Assembly (NCBI RefSeq): GCF_022760995.1
Contig: NZ_JAKWJO010000006.1
Coordinates: 124,001 to 188,000, forward strand
Direction of reading: 5' to 3'
Source: Dyella sedimenti
Lineage (GTDB): Bacteria; Pseudomonadota; Gammaproteobacteria; Xanthomonadales; Rhodanobacteraceae
Length of the DNA stretch: 64,000 nucleotides
The position numbers were made by a program, and so were the translations under genes. The notes beneath the pieces are model-generated. The model was not told the DNA's origin, did not search any database, and saw only the letters and a list, made by a program, of their open reading frames with translations. How positions within the stretch are numbered: position 1 is the stretch's first letter; each line of letters opens with the position of its first letter. This document shows, in pieces, positions 1 through 9,474 of this stretch.

Positions 1-815
1 GCGCCGCGCGGATTGTCCGGCGCTTCGGTGCCGGTGCTGCGGTAGGGGTTGATGTCCAGACCGCCGCGGCGGGTATAGCGCGCATACACGCTGAGTTGCT
101 CGGGTCGGCAATGTTGCATGACATCGACGAAGATGCGCTCCACGCATTGCTCGTGGAATTCGTTGTGGTTGCGGAACGACACCAGGTAGCGCAGCAAGCC
201 GGCCGGGTCGATCGGCGCGCCGCGATAGCGGACCTGCACGCTGCCCCAGTCCGGCTGGCCGGTGACCGGGCAGTTGGAGCGCAACAGGTTCGATACCAGG
301 GCTTCCTCCACCGCGGGGCGCGCGGCATCGGCCACCAGGTAGTCCGCGCGCGGCGGGCCGTAGTCGTCGATGTCCAGCGGCAGCGCGTCGATCAGCGTGC
401 CTTCCAGGTCGGCCATGGCATGTCCCTGGGCGCGCGCTTCGCTGAGCGTCACCTCCACCGGCGCGCCGGCGGCGACGGACAGGTCACGCGCCAGCGTGTC
501 CACCAGCATGCCGGCGCTGGCCATGCGCTCCTGCGAAAAGCCGTTGAGATACAGCTTGAACGACTTCGACTCGATGATGTTCGGCGAATCGGCCGGTACG
601 CGGAACTCGGCCAGCGCCACCACCGGCTTGCCGCGCGTATCCAGCCAGGACAGCTCGTAGGCATTCCACACGTCCACGCCATGGAAGGGCAGCGGCAGGG
701 CGACGCCGATCTCCTCGCGCTTGGCGGCGCGCGGGATGGGAAACAGCAGGGAGGGGTCGTAACGGTCGGCGTAGATCGTGGCCTTGCCGAGCGGGGAATG
801 TTCGGGAGTGCTCAT
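1..815 (-). CDS. queF: NADPH-dependent 7-cyano-7-deazaguanine reductase (3' end cut by window edge)
   Basis: QueF reduces preQ0 to preQ1 in queuosine synthesis, in the cytoplasm. The visible part has 271 codons, and the long (YqfF/E. coli type) form is about 270-285 residues, so only the last few are missing. The motif [11 protein letters not shown] lies near residue 55 and the substrate motif [12 protein letters not shown] follows. The catalytic cysteine is Cys182 in [12 protein letters not shown], the hallmark of the family. ATG at 815 starts [20 protein letters not shown], which fits known N-termini. There is no Shine-Dalgarno sequence, and a TACAAT -10-like hexamer (827-822) sits only 7 nt before the ATG, so the mRNA may be leaderless. 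The gene is divergent from the M1 peptidase gene. Confidence 0.96.
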   Translation of the reverse strand, partial: MSTPEHSPLGKATIYADRYDPSLLFPIPRAAKREEIGVALPLPFHGVDVWNAYELSWLDTRGKPVVALAEFRVPADSPNIIESKSFKLYLNGFSQERMASAGMLVDTLARDLSVAAGAPVEVTLSEARAQGHAMADLEGTLIDALPLDIDDYGPPRADYLVADAARPAVEEALVSNLLRSNCPVTGQPDWGSVQVRYRGAPIDPAGLLRYLVSFRNHNEFHEQCVERIFVDVMQHCRPEQLSVYARYTRRGGLDINPYRSTGTEAPDNPRG

Positions 816-950
816 GCGCGCATTGTAGCGTCGCGCGCCGCGGGCCATCGCAGAAACCTGCGGGCGGGACCATGACCACTGGCCCGGTTCAGTGGCGCGG
901 CCGGTTTCTATAGTGTCCGGTGATCCTGGGGAGACGAAGGAACCATCTGC

Positions 951-2918
951 ATGAAGAATACCGTCCTGGCCTGCCGCATCGGCGCGGGCCTGTTCCTGGC
1001 TGGCGCCTCGATCGCCCCTGCCTTCGCCGACGGCCCGGATGCCGTGTTCGATCCGCAGGTGCTGTTCGCGCCGCTTTCGCTGCCCGACGCCGCCAACGCC
1101 TTCCGCGACGGCGCCGGCAAGCCGGGACCGCAGTTCTGGCAGAACCGCGCGGACTACGCGATCCAGGCGCAGATCGATCCGGCCACGCATACGCTGCAGG
1201 GCGACGAGACCATCACCTATACCAACCGCAGCCCCGATGCGCTGGACGAGCTGTGGGTGCAACTGGACCAGAACGGCTACCGCCGCGATTCGCGCGGCTC
1301 GCTTGCCGCGCCGCGCCCGCGCGCGGAATCCACCGACGGCTACAGCCTCGACGCGGTGGAAGTGGACGGCAGGCCCGTGCACTTCCTGGTCGACGACACC
1401 CGCCTGCGCGTGGACCTGCCACAGGCGCTGGCCGGCGGCGGCAGGCAGCTGAAGCTGCGCATCCGCTACCACTACACGGTGCCGGGCCCCTGGGGTGGCC
1501 GTACCGCGGTGACGCCGACGAAGAACGGCGACATCTACGAGATCGCCCAATGGTTCCCGCGCATGGCGGTGTACGACGACCTGCGCGGCTGGGACACGCT
1601 GCCTTATCTCGGCCAGGAGTTCTACCTCGAATACGGCACCATCGACTACGCCGTGACGGTGCCGTGGAACTACCTGGTGGCCGGTTCCGGCGAGCTGGTC
1701 AATCCGAAGGAAGTGCTCACCGCCACGCAGCAGCAACGCCTGGCGCAGGCCGCGCAGAGCGACGCCACGGTGATGATCCGCACGCCGCAGGAAGTGAACG
1801 ACCCGGCCACCCGCCCCAAGCGCGACGGCACGCAGACCTGGCGCTTCCACATGGAACACACCCGCGACGTGGCCTTCGCCGCCTCGCCGGCCTTCGTATG
1901 GGACGCCGCGCGCATCGACCTGCCCGAGGGCAAGCATGCGCTGGCCATGTCGGTGTATCCGGTGGAGGGCGTGGGCAAGGACCAGTGGAACCGCTCTACT
2001 GAATACCTCAAGGGCGCGGTCGAGCACTTCTCCGCCAAGTGGTATCCGTATCCCTGGCCGGTGGCGGTGAACCTCGGCGGGCATGGCGCGGGCATGGAAT
2101 ACCCCGGCATCGTGTTCGACGGCTACGAGGACAAGGGGCCGATGCTGTTCTGGATCACCGCGCACGAGATCGGCCATACCTGGTTCCCGATGATCGTGGG
2201 CTCCAACGAGCGCCGCAACGCGTTCATGGACGAAGGCTTCAACACCTTCATCGACGTCTATGCGTCCGATGCGTTCAACCACGGCGAGTACGCGCCCAAG
2301 CGCGACGGCGAATACGCGCCCAAGGGCGGCAACCCGGTGGACGAGATCCTGCCGCTGCTGGCCGATGCCGCCGCGCCCACGCTGATGGCGCCGGCCGATT
2401 CGGTGGCCGAGAAGTACCGCCACCCGGTGAGCTACTTCAAGGGCGCGCTGGGCCTGGTCTTGCTGCGCGAGCAGATCCTCGGGCCCGAGCGCTTCGATCC
2501 CGCGTTCCGCCGCTACATCGCCACCTGGGCGTACCGGCATCCCACGCCGTCGGACTTCTTCCGTTTCATGAGCAGCGAGGCGGGCGAGGACCTGTCGTGG
2601 TGGTGGCGCGGCTGGTACCTCAACAACTGGCAGCTGGACATGGGTGTGAGTGCGGCCAGCTATGTCGACAACGATCCCGCCAAGGGTGTGTCGGTCACGC
2701 TCGCCAGCCGCCAGAAGCTGGTGATGCCGGCCACGCTGCGCATCGATTACGCAGACGGCAGCCACGAGGACGTGCGCGTGCCGGTGGAGACGTGGCGCCA
2801 GAGCGCCACGCCGAAGCTGGCGCTGCCCACCACCAAGCGCATCAGCAAGCTCACGCTCGACCCGGAGCACAAGCTGCCGGACGCCGACCGCGGCAACAAC
2901 AGCCTGACGATGCCGTGA
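951..2918 (+). CDS. Secreted M1 family zinc aminopeptidase
   Basis: This is a 655-residue metallopeptidase of the gluzincin M1 group, which removes N-terminal residues from peptides. A signal peptide ([18 protein letters not shown]...AFA before Asp) points to the periplasm or outside. Zinc ligands are clear: HEIGH at 405-409 and Glu428, matching HExxH-x18-E. The exopeptidase GxMEN-like motif appears as GAGMEYPG shortly before. The C-terminal part is a beta-rich domain. A Shine-Dalgarno-like GGAGACGAAGG precedes the ATG, and TATAGT (909-914) could be its -10. A 13-bp-stem hairpin (2926-2955) follows the stop. The exact substrate is unknown. Confidence 0.93.
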   Translation: MKNTVLACRIGAGLFLAGASIAPAFADGPDAVFDPQVLFAPLSLPDAANAFRDGAGKPGPQFWQNRADYAIQAQIDPATHTLQGDETITYTNRSPDALDELWVQLDQNGYRRDSRGSLAAPRPRAESTDGYSLDAVEVDGRPVHFLVDDTRLRVDLPQALAGGGRQLKLRIRYHYTVPGPWGGRTAVTPTKNGDIYEIAQWFPRMAVYDDLRGWDTLPYLGQEFYLEYGTIDYAVTVPWNYLVAGSGELVNPKEVLTATQQQRLAQAAQSDATVMIRTPQEVNDPATRPKRDGTQTWRFHMEHTRDVAFAASPAFVWDAARIDLPEGKHALAMSVYPVEGVGKDQWNRSTEYLKGAVEHFSAKWYPYPWPVAVNLGGHGAGMEYPGIVFDGYEDKGPMLFWITAHEIGHTWFPMIVGSNERRNAFMDEGFNTFIDVYASDAFNHGEYAPKRDGEYAPKGGNPVDEILPLLADAAAPTLMAPADSVAEKYRHPVSYFKGALGLVLLREQILGPERFDPAFRRYIATWAYRHPTPSDFFRFMSSEAGEDLSWWWRGWYLNNWQLDMGVSAASYVDNDPAKGVSVTLASRQKLVMPATLRIDYADGSHEDVRVPVETWRQSATPKLALPTTKRISKLTLDPEHKLPDADRGNNSLTMP

Positions 2919-2925
2919 CCTTTGC

Positions 2926-2955
2926 CCGGCATCCCGGCGCAGGCCGGGATGCCGG
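2926..2955. repeat. Intergenic GC-rich hairpin after the M1 gene
   Basis: CCGGCATCCCGGC pairs perfectly over 13 bp with GCCGGGATGCCGG across a 4-nt loop. It lies 8 bp after the M1 stop codon and has no T-run. It may end or protect the transcript, or be a member of a dispersed palindrome family: a related arm, ATCCCGGC...GCCGGGAT, occurs near 22404-22437. Confidence 0.6.
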
Positions 2956-2982
2956 CTAAGCTAGAGACAAAGACCCTATCAC

Positions 2983-5193
2983 GTGATCTCCAGACCCTCA
3001 TCCTTGCTCGCGCGTGTTGGCGCCATCCAGGCATTGTCCTTCGCCATGTTGCTCTCGCTGGGCAATAGCGCCATGGCCCGGTCCAGCGACCAGGCCCGCT
3101 GGCACGCCGAGGCCCAGGCCGTCACCATCACCCGCGACGACTGGGGCATCGCCCACGTGCACGGCAAGACCGATGCCGACGCGGTGTTCGGCGTGGCCTA
3201 CGCGCAGGCCGAGGACGACTTCAACCGCGTCGAGACCAACTACCTCAATGCACTGGGCTGGCTGGCCCAGGCCGAGGGCGAAAAGGCGATCTGGTCCGAC
3301 CTGCGCCAGCGGCTGTGGATCGACCCGGCCGAACTCAAGCGCCTGTACGCCAGGAGCCCCGGCTGGCTGCGCGCGCTGATGGACGCCTGGGCCGACGGCC
3401 TCAACGCGTACCTTGCCGCGCATCCGCAGGTGCATCCGCGCGTCATTACCCATTTCGAGCCGTGGATGGCGCTGAGCTTCAGCGAGGGCAGCATCGGCGG
3501 CGACATCGAGCGCGTCTCGCTCAAGTCGTTGCAGGCGTTCTACGGCAAGGCCGATGACAAGGTGGCCTTCGCCGACACGCCGTCGAGCTGGGCCGAGCCT
3601 ACCGGCTCCAACGGCATCGCCATCGCGCCCCGGCTCACCGCCAATGGGCATGCGCTGCTGCTGATCAACCCGCACACCTCGTTCTTCTTCCGCTCCGAGC
3701 TGCAGATGAGCAGCGATGCGGGCCTGGATGCCTACGGCGCGGTGACCTGGGGCCAGTTCTTCGTCTACCAAGGCTTCAACCGGCACATCGGCTGGATGCA
3801 CACCTCCACCACCGCCGACGTGGTGGACGAGTTCGCCGAGACCATCGTGCGCGACGGCGGCAAGCTGGGCTACCGCTACGGCAAGGCGCTGCGCCCGGTG
3901 GCCACGCGCGAGATCCGCGTGGCCTACCGCCGGCCGGACGGCGCGATGGGCGAGCGCGTGTTCACCACCTATGCCACCCACCACGGACCCATCGTGCGCG
4001 AGGAAGGCGGCAAGTGGATCGCCACCGCGCTGATGAACAAGCCACTGGAAGCGCTGGAGCAGAGCTGGCTGCGCACCAAGGCCAGCGACTATGCCAGCTA
4101 CCTGCAGGTGGCGGCGCTCAAGGCCAATTCCTCCAACAACACCATCTTCGCCGACGACAAGGGCGAGATCGCGTACCTGCATCCGCAGTTCATCCCCCGG
4201 CGCGACGACCGCTTCGACTACACCCGGCCGGTGGACGGCAGCGATCCGGCCACCGACTGGCAGGGCCTGTTGCCGCTCGACGCCGCGCCGCACCTGCTCG
4301 ATCCGGCCAACGGCTGGATCATGAACACCAATGACTGGCCATATTCCGCGGCGGGCGCGTCCAGCCCCAGGCGCGCCGACTATCCGCGCTACATGGACAG
4401 CGTGGGCGAGAACCCGCGCGGCCTGCACGCCACCATGGTGCTCAGCGGCAAGCGCGACTTCACCCAGGCCGCGCTGATCAGCGCGGCGTTCGACGCCTAC
4501 CTGCCGGCGTTCGCGCGGCAGATCCCCATCCTGGTGGCCGATTACGATGCGCTGCCGGCGGGCGATCCGCTGAAGCCGAGGCTCGCCGGCCCCATTGCGC
4601 TGCTGCGCAACTGGGACTACCGCTGGGGCATTGCCTCGATGCCGACCACACTGGCGGTGTTCTGGGGCGACACGCTGTGGGACGAGGTGGACAAGTCGGA
4701 CGTGTCCGAGGGTCTTTCCGTGTACGACATCATGGCCGAACGCGCGGGCTCGAAGGCGCGCCTCGCCGCGCTGGTCGAAGCCTGCGCACGACTGGAAAAG
4801 GACTTCGGCAGCTGGGGTGTGCCGTGGGGCGAGGTGAACCGCTACCAGCGCCTCAACGGCGACCTGGCGCAGCCCTTCGACGACGCCAGGCCCAGCCTCC
4901 CGGTGCCGTTCACTTCCTCGCGCTGGGGCTCGCTCGCCTCGTTCGGCGCGCATCGCTGGCCCGGCACGCGGCGCTACTACGGCACCAGCGGCAACAGTTT
5001 CGTGGCGGTGGTGGAATTCGGCCCGAAGGTCAGCGCGCGCGCCATCACCGCCGGCGGCGAGAGCGGCCATCCCGACTCGCCGCACTTCAACGACGAGGCC
5101 GAGCGCTACACCACCGGCAACCTGCGCCCGGTGTATTTCTGGCCGGAGGACCTGCAAGGCCACGTCGAGAAGGTGTACCACCCGGGCCTGTGA
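2983..5193 (+). CDS. Penicillin acylase family (Ntn-hydrolase) protein, exported
   Basis: A 736-residue member of the penicillin amidase superfamily, which cleaves amide bonds in acylated substrates such as beta-lactams, N-acyl homoserine lactones or acyl peptides. An N-terminal export signal precedes the alpha-chain motif VTITRDDWGIAHVHG. The autocatalytic nucleophile is Ser209 in TGSNGIAIAP, where the precursor would be cut to free the beta-chain serine. GWMHTSTTADVVDEF is typical of the acylase beta chain. The start is GTG at 2983. An internal ATG (codon 22) would truncate the signal peptide, so GTG is preferred despite a weak ribosome site. The substrate cannot be read from sequence; quorum-signal acylase is one possibility. 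Confidence 0.9.
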   Translation: MISRPSSLLARVGAIQALSFAMLLSLGNSAMARSSDQARWHAEAQAVTITRDDWGIAHVHGKTDADAVFGVAYAQAEDDFNRVETNYLNALGWLAQAEGEKAIWSDLRQRLWIDPAELKRLYARSPGWLRALMDAWADGLNAYLAAHPQVHPRVITHFEPWMALSFSEGSIGGDIERVSLKSLQAFYGKADDKVAFADTPSSWAEPTGSNGIAIAPRLTANGHALLLINPHTSFFFRSELQMSSDAGLDAYGAVTWGQFFVYQGFNRHIGWMHTSTTADVVDEFAETIVRDGGKLGYRYGKALRPVATREIRVAYRRPDGAMGERVFTTYATHHGPIVREEGGKWIATALMNKPLEALEQSWLRTKASDYASYLQVAALKANSSNNTIFADDKGEIAYLHPQFIPRRDDRFDYTRPVDGSDPATDWQGLLPLDAAPHLLDPANGWIMNTNDWPYSAAGASSPRRADYPRYMDSVGENPRGLHATMVLSGKRDFTQAALISAAFDAYLPAFARQIPILVADYDALPAGDPLKPRLAGPIALLRNWDYRWGIASMPTTLAVFWGDTLWDEVDKSDVSEGLSVYDIMAERAGSKARLAALVEACARLEKDFGSWGVPWGEVNRYQRLNGDLAQPFDDARPSLPVPFTSSRWGSLASFGAHRWPGTRRYYGTSGNSFVAVVEFGPKVSARAITAGGESGHPDSPHFNDEAERYTTGNLRPVYFWPEDLQGHVEKVYHPGL

Positions 5194-5260
5194 ACAGGCT
5201 CTAAGATGCCTCGCGGGAAATACCGCGTTCATCCCCCACCGCCTACGGAGATCCCGCCCC

Positions 5261-6571
5261 ATGCGCTTGCCGCCTCTGCTCGTCGCCATCGCCCTGGCCC
5301 TTGCCCCCATGGTCGCCGCCAGGGCCGACGACGCGCCCGCGCGCATCGTGGTGCGCGCCGCCCACCTGGTGGACGTACAGGCCGGCAAGGTGAGGGACAA
5401 CCCCATCGTGGTCATCGACGGCGACCGCATCACCGAGGTGCGCTACGACGGCCAGGTGCCGGCTGGCGCCAGGCTGATCGACCTGGGCGGCGCGACCCTG
5501 CTGCCCGGCCTCATCGATTGCCACGTACATCTCACCGGCGATCCGGGCGAGGTCAAGGGCGACTACTACGAGGCGATCCTCAAGCGCAGCGCCATCGACT
5601 CGGCGATCCTGGCGCCCACCTACGCCAAGCGCACGCTGGACGCCGGCTTCACCACCGTGCGCAATCTCGGCGCGGACGACTACGTCGACGTCGCGCTGCG
5701 CAACGCGATCGACCGGGGCGACATCCCCGGTCCGCGCATGCTGGTGTCCGGCCCGCCGCTGGGTGCCACCGGCGGCCATGCCGACGGCACCACGGGTTTC
5801 TCGCCGTGGATCGAGTTCCACGACATCAATGGCGTCGCCGACGGCGTGGATGCCGTCCGCCATCGCGTGCGCGAGAACGTCAAGCACGGCGCCGACGTCA
5901 TCAAGTTCATGGCCAGCGCCGGCGTGCTGAGCGCCGAGGCATCGGTGGGCGCGCCGCAGTATTCGCAGGAGGAGATGGACGCCATCGTCGAGGAGGCGCA
6001 TCGCTGGGGCAAGAAGGTGGCCACCCACGCGCACGGCGCCGAGGCCATCAAGATGGCCATCCGCGCCGGCGTCGACTCGGTGGAGCACAGCAGCCTGATC
6101 GACGATGAGGGCCTGAAGCTCGCCAAGCAGCACGGCACCTATCTCGACTTCGACGTCTACAACGACGACTACATCCTCAGCGAGTACGCCAAGAAAGGCT
6201 TTCCGCCGTCCACCATCGAGAAGGAGAAGCGCGTGGGCCGCCTGCAGCGCGAGAACTTCCAGCGCGCGGTCAAGGCCGGCGAGAAGCTCGCCTTCGGTAC
6301 CGACGCGGGCGTCTATCCGCACGGCTGGAACGCCAGGCAGTTCGCCGTCATGACCCATTGGGGCATGACGCCGATGCAGGCCATCCAGGCCGCCACGGTG
6401 AACGCCGCCGACCTGCTCGACATGAAGGACAAGGTGGGCGCCGTCGCCCCCGGCTATTACGCCGACCTCATCGCCGTCCAGGGCGATCCGCTGGGCGACA
6501 TCACGCAGCTCGAACACGTGGGCTTCGTGATGAAGGGCGGCGCGGTGGACAGGAACGACCTCGCGCGCTGA
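5261..6571 (+). CDS. Secreted metal-dependent amidohydrolase
   Basis: A 436-residue amidohydrolase-superfamily TIM-barrel enzyme of the imidazolonepropionase/Xaa-Pro dipeptidase-like group. It has a signal peptide (MRLPPLLVAIALALAPMVAA, cut before or after RADD). Metal-site residues are all visible: His88 and His90 in DCHVHLTG, Lys215 in DVIKFMASAGV (possible carboxylated bridging lysine), His256/His258 in THAHGAEA, His276 in SVEHSSL and Asp348 in FGTDAGVYPHG. The N-terminal beta-sandwich begins RIVVRAAHLVDV. It follows the acylase gene by 67 bp on the same strand and may share its transcript. Such enzymes often hydrolyse dipeptides with C-terminal proline, arginine or lysine; which applies here is unknown. 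Confidence 0.92.
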   Translation: MRLPPLLVAIALALAPMVAARADDAPARIVVRAAHLVDVQAGKVRDNPIVVIDGDRITEVRYDGQVPAGARLIDLGGATLLPGLIDCHVHLTGDPGEVKGDYYEAILKRSAIDSAILAPTYAKRTLDAGFTTVRNLGADDYVDVALRNAIDRGDIPGPRMLVSGPPLGATGGHADGTTGFSPWIEFHDINGVADGVDAVRHRVRENVKHGADVIKFMASAGVLSAEASVGAPQYSQEEMDAIVEEAHRWGKKVATHAHGAEAIKMAIRAGVDSVEHSSLIDDEGLKLAKQHGTYLDFDVYNDDYILSEYAKKGFPPSTIEKEKRVGRLQRENFQRAVKAGEKLAFGTDAGVYPHGWNARQFAVMTHWGMTPMQAIQAATVNAADLLDMKDKVGAVAPGYYADLIAVQGDPLGDITQLEHVGFVMKGGAVDRNDLAR

Positions 6572-6581
6572 GCGCCTGTGC

Positions 6582-6986
6582 CTACTTCACCGGCTCGGCC
6601 AGCGGCTTGCCCTTGTCCACCACCCAGGTGGACAGCGCCACGCCGCCGTCGGTGCCGGGCGCGGCGGCCAGGCTGTGCACCGCGCCGCGCGGGTTGAAGA
6701 AATGGTCGCCGGCCTTCAGCACCTGGTCGGGCTTGCCGCGCGTCTTCAATACCAGGTTGCCCTTGAGCACGTAGCCCGATTCGTCGCCCGCGTGCTCGTG
6801 CCAGCCGATCACGCCGCCGGCGGGCAGCTCGGCCGTGCCGATCACGATCTGCTTGCCGGGCACGCCGCTCTCATCGTGCGTGTCGAGGATGGTCCGCGTC
6901 GGCTGCGGGGCCGCCTGGGCATGCAGCCAGGCAGCGGGCGCCAGGGTGGCGAACATCGCGGCGAATGCAACGGGGCGAAGCAGCAT
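6582..6986 (-). CDS. Exported small cupin-domain protein
   Basis: A 134-residue protein with a signal peptide (MLLRPVAFAAMFATLAPAAW...HAQA) followed by one cupin_2 barrel. Metal-binding residues of cupin motif 1 (WHEHAGDESGYVLKG) and motif 2 (NPRGAVHSLAA) are present. ATG at 6986 is preceded by GAGGAGA at good spacing, which rules out longer in-frame starts. Its stop lies 10 bp from the convergent amidohydrolase stop. The gene is divergent from the oxidoreductase at 7106. The biochemical role is not known. Confidence 0.88.
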   Translation of the reverse strand: MLLRPVAFAAMFATLAPAAWLHAQAAPQPTRTILDTHDESGVPGKQIVIGTAELPAGGVIGWHEHAGDESGYVLKGNLVLKTRGKPDQVLKAGDHFFNPRGAVHSLAAAPGTDGGVALSTWVVDKGKPLAEPVK

Positions 6987-7105
6987 GGTGGTCTCCTCGG
7001 CACGCGTGGACGCGCCGCATCGTGCGCGCTGGATCGTTACGCCGGCGCGAAGCCGCCCGGACCATGGCTTACCATGGGCGGCCTGGTTCTTCGTGAGGGT
7101 GGCCC

Positions 7106-8194
7106 ATGGATTCCACTTCCCCGCCGATCCGCGTGGCGCTGATCGGCTACGGCTATGCCGGCAAGACCTTTCATGCACCGCTGATCCGCGGCGTGCCTGG
7201 CCTGGACCTGGCCGTGGTGGTGTCGCGCGATGCGGGCAAGGTGCATGCCGACCTGCCGGGCGTGGCCGTGGTGGCGGACCTGCGCGAGGCGCTGGCCGAC
7301 CCTGCGGTGGCCCTGGTGGTGATCGCCACGCCCAACGACACCCACGCGCCCCTGGCGCGCGCCGCGCTGGAGGCGGGCAAGCACGTGGTGGTGGACAAGC
7401 CCTTCGCGCTGGACCTCGCCGAGGCGCGTGCGCTGGCGGTGCTGGCCGGGCAGCGGCAACGGGTGCTTTCGGTATTCCAGAACCGGCGCTGGGACAGCGA
7501 CTTCCTCGGCGTGCGGCAGGTGCTGGCACAGGGCGTGCTGGGCGAGGTGATGCACGTCGAATCGCATATCGACCGCTTCCGCCCGCAGGTGCGCGCGCGC
7601 TGGCGCGAGCGGCGCGGCGCCGGCAGCGGGCTGTGGTACGACCTGGGGCCGCACCTGGTGGACCAGGCCCTGCTGCTGTTCGGCCTGCCCGACCGCGTAC
7701 TGGCCAGCCTGGCGATCCAGCGCGAGGGTGGGGAAACCATCGACTGGGCGCACGTGGTTCTGGAGTACGGCCAGCGCCGCGTGGTGCTGCACGCGGGCAT
7801 GCTGGTGGCGGGAGGCGGCGCGCGCTTCATGCTGCACGGCGCGCGCGGCAGCCTGCTCAAGGCGCAGGCGGATCGCCAGGAGGCCCAGCTGCTGGCCGGC
7901 ATGCGGCCCGGCGCCGCCGGCTGGGGCGAGGACGCGGACGACATGCGGCTGTACGACGGCAGTGGCCAGGCGTCGCGGCTGCCGGTGCCGGCGGGCGACC
8001 AGCGCCGTTATTACCAGGCCCTGCGCGAAGCGCTGCTCGGCGAAGGACCGAACCCGGTGCCACCCTGGCAGGCGGCCTCGGTGATGGCCGTGCTGGAGGC
8101 GGTCATGGAGGCCGCGGCGACCGGGCAGGCCGTTTCCCCAGCCTGGTCGGACGAGGAACGCGCGGCCTGGGCCGGCGGCGTGGACACTCCCTGA
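7106..8194 (+). CDS. Gfo/Idh/MocA family NAD(P)-dependent oxidoreductase
   Basis: A 362-residue cytoplasmic dehydrogenase of the glucose-fructose oxidoreductase/inositol dehydrogenase family. The N-terminal Rossmann fold has the nucleotide motif GYGYAGKTFHAP (residues about 14-25), then IATPNDTHAPLA and the catalytic-lysine motif VVVDKPFALD near residue 95. The C-terminal alpha/beta domain follows (SVFQNRRWDSDF, GLWYDLGPHLVDQAL). It resembles the YdgJ-type branch, which acts on sugars or polyols; the substrate is not deducible. The upstream 119 bp is shared with the divergent cupin. Confidence 0.93.
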   Translation: MDSTSPPIRVALIGYGYAGKTFHAPLIRGVPGLDLAVVVSRDAGKVHADLPGVAVVADLREALADPAVALVVIATPNDTHAPLARAALEAGKHVVVDKPFALDLAEARALAVLAGQRQRVLSVFQNRRWDSDFLGVRQVLAQGVLGEVMHVESHIDRFRPQVRARWRERRGAGSGLWYDLGPHLVDQALLLFGLPDRVLASLAIQREGGETIDWAHVVLEYGQRRVVLHAGMLVAGGGARFMLHGARGSLLKAQADRQEAQLLAGMRPGAAGWGEDADDMRLYDGSGQASRLPVPAGDQRRYYQALREALLGEGPNPVPPWQAASVMAVLEAVMEAAATGQAVSPAWSDEERAAWAGGVDTP

Positions 8195-8219
8195 AAAAGA
8201 AGGCCCCCTTGCGGGGGCC
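8194..8219 (-). terminator. Rho-independent terminator for the aldo/keto reductase transcript
   Basis: A 7-bp stem GGCCCCC/GGGGGCC with loop TTGC (8202-8219) is flanked on the left by AAAAAGA. On the minus strand it reads as a hairpin followed by a U-rich tract, the classical form. It overlaps the stop of the plus-strand oxidoreductase and may act on that side as a hairpin only. Confidence 0.65.
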
Positions 8220-8373
8220 GGTGGGCCGATCAGGGGTGCGATCGGCCCCAGGGTATGCCGGGCACCCGAGGGAGCGCACGGCCCGCATAGATTGCCCGGG
8301 CGATGGCAAGGCCGGTATCAGCCGACGCCCACAGCTGGGGTAGGGCCAAAGCGTCTCCGGCTTTCGGGGCGGA

Positions 8374-9366
8374 TCAGATGTTGACCATGTGCATCATCGC
8401 TTCGGCATAGCGGGGGCCGGCCGCCACGTCGGGCGGGAACACCGCATCGATCGCCTTCAGTTCGTCATCGCTGAGCGACACGCCCAGCGCGCCGAGGTTC
8501 TCGTCCAGGCGATCGCGGCGCTTGGTGCCGGGAATGGCCACCACGTCCTGGCCCTGCGCCAGCACCCAGGCCAGCGCCAGCTGCGCGGGCGTGCAGCCCT
8601 TCTCGGCGGCCAGCGCCTGCACCTTGTGCACCAGTTCAAGGTTGCGCTGGAAGTTCTCGCCCTGGAAGCGGGGGCTCTGGCGGCGGTAGTCGTCGGCCTC
8701 GAAATCGTCCGGGCTGGCGTAGGCGCCGGTGAGGAAGCCGCGGCCCAGCGGCGAGTACGCCACCAGGCTCACGCCCAGCCGGCGGCAGGCGTCCAGCATG
8801 CCGTTCTCCTGCGGATCGCGTGTCCACAGCGAGAACTCCACCTGCAGCGCGGCGATCGGGTGCACCTTGCAGGCGCGTTCCAGGGTGGCGCCAGAGGCCT
8901 CGGAAAGGCCCAGGTAGCGCACCTTGCCGGCCTTCACCAGCTCGGCCATGGCGCCCACGGTTTCCTCGATGGGCACGCTGGCGTCCACGCGGTGCTGGTA
9001 GTACAGGTCGATATGGTCCAGGCCCAGGCGCTTGAGGCTGGCGTCGCAGGAGGCGCGCACGTACTCGGGGCGGCCGTTCACGCCGCGCAGGGACGGGTTG
9101 GCCGGATCGCGCACGATGCCGAACTTGGTGGCCACGAAGGCCTGCTCGCGGCGGTCGGCGATGGCCTTGCCGACCAGCACCTCGTTGGTGTGCGGGCCGT
9201 ACATGTCGGCGGTGTCGAGCAGGTTGATGCCGCGTTCCAGCGCATGGTGGATGGTCGCGATGGACTCGGCGTCGTTGCGTTCGCCGTAGAAGTCGCTCAT
9301 GCCCATGCAGCCGAGGCCGAGGGCGGAGACGGAGGGGCCTTGCTGGCCCAGCTGTCGCATTTGCAT
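8374..9366 (-). CDS. Aldo/keto reductase
   Basis: A 330-residue NADPH-dependent TIM-barrel oxidoreductase. Motifs: [25 protein letters not shown] at the N-terminus, catalytic Asp and Tyr in [15 protein letters not shown], catalytic Lys in VATKFGI, and His in YYQHRVD. The C-terminal cofactor site lies around [17 protein letters not shown] at 9366 (MQMRQLG) is chosen because CAGGACA lies 7-8 nt upstream. A longer reading to 9432 would run into the divergent promoter. It faces the LysR gene across about 105 bp, a layout typical of a LysR-controlled target. The substrate is unknown. Confidence 0.92.
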   Translation of the reverse strand: MQMRQLGQQGPSVSALGLGCMGMSDFYGERNDAESIATIHHALERGINLLDTADMYGPHTNEVLVGKAIADRREQAFVATKFGIVRDPANPSLRGVNGRPEYVRASCDASLKRLGLDHIDLYYQHRVDASVPIEETVGAMAELVKAGKVRYLGLSEASGATLERACKVHPIAALQVEFSLWTRDPQENGMLDACRRLGVSLVAYSPLGRGFLTGAYASPDDFEADDYRRQSPRFQGENFQRNLELVHKVQALAAEKGCTPAQLALAWVLAQGQDVVAIPGTKRRDRLDENLGALGVSLSDDELKAIDAVFPPDVAAGPRYAEAMMHMVNI

Positions 9367-9429
9367 CACAGGTGTCCTGGCGGGGGAAAGACATGCATTG
9401 TTCGCCATGGCGGGGGCGCGATAAATGCT

Positions 9430-9474
9430 CAATAATCGCCATGTCTATTATCGAAACGGCCAACAATCGCCATG
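9430..9474. promoter_or_regulatory. Divergent LysR/aldo-keto reductase control region with repeated motif
   Basis: CAATAATCGCCATG (9430-9443) and CAACAATCGCCATG (9461-9474) match at 13 of 14 positions, spaced 31 bp apart, about three helical turns. ATAAT-N10-ATTAT forms a dyad between them. The second copy contains the LysR start codon. Such repeats between a LysR gene and its divergent neighbour are good operator candidates, but the reading is by pattern only. Confidence 0.45.

Noticed and set aside
5212..5226. CGCGG-GAAATA-CCGCG hairpin before the amidohydrolase gene
   Set aside because: The 5-bp stem without a U-tract is too weak to call a terminator.
2998..5433. 811-codon open frame antisense to the acylase gene
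   Set aside because: It mirrors a well-supported gene, is Arg/His/Ala/Gly-rich and has no domain; long antisense frames are expected at this GC content.
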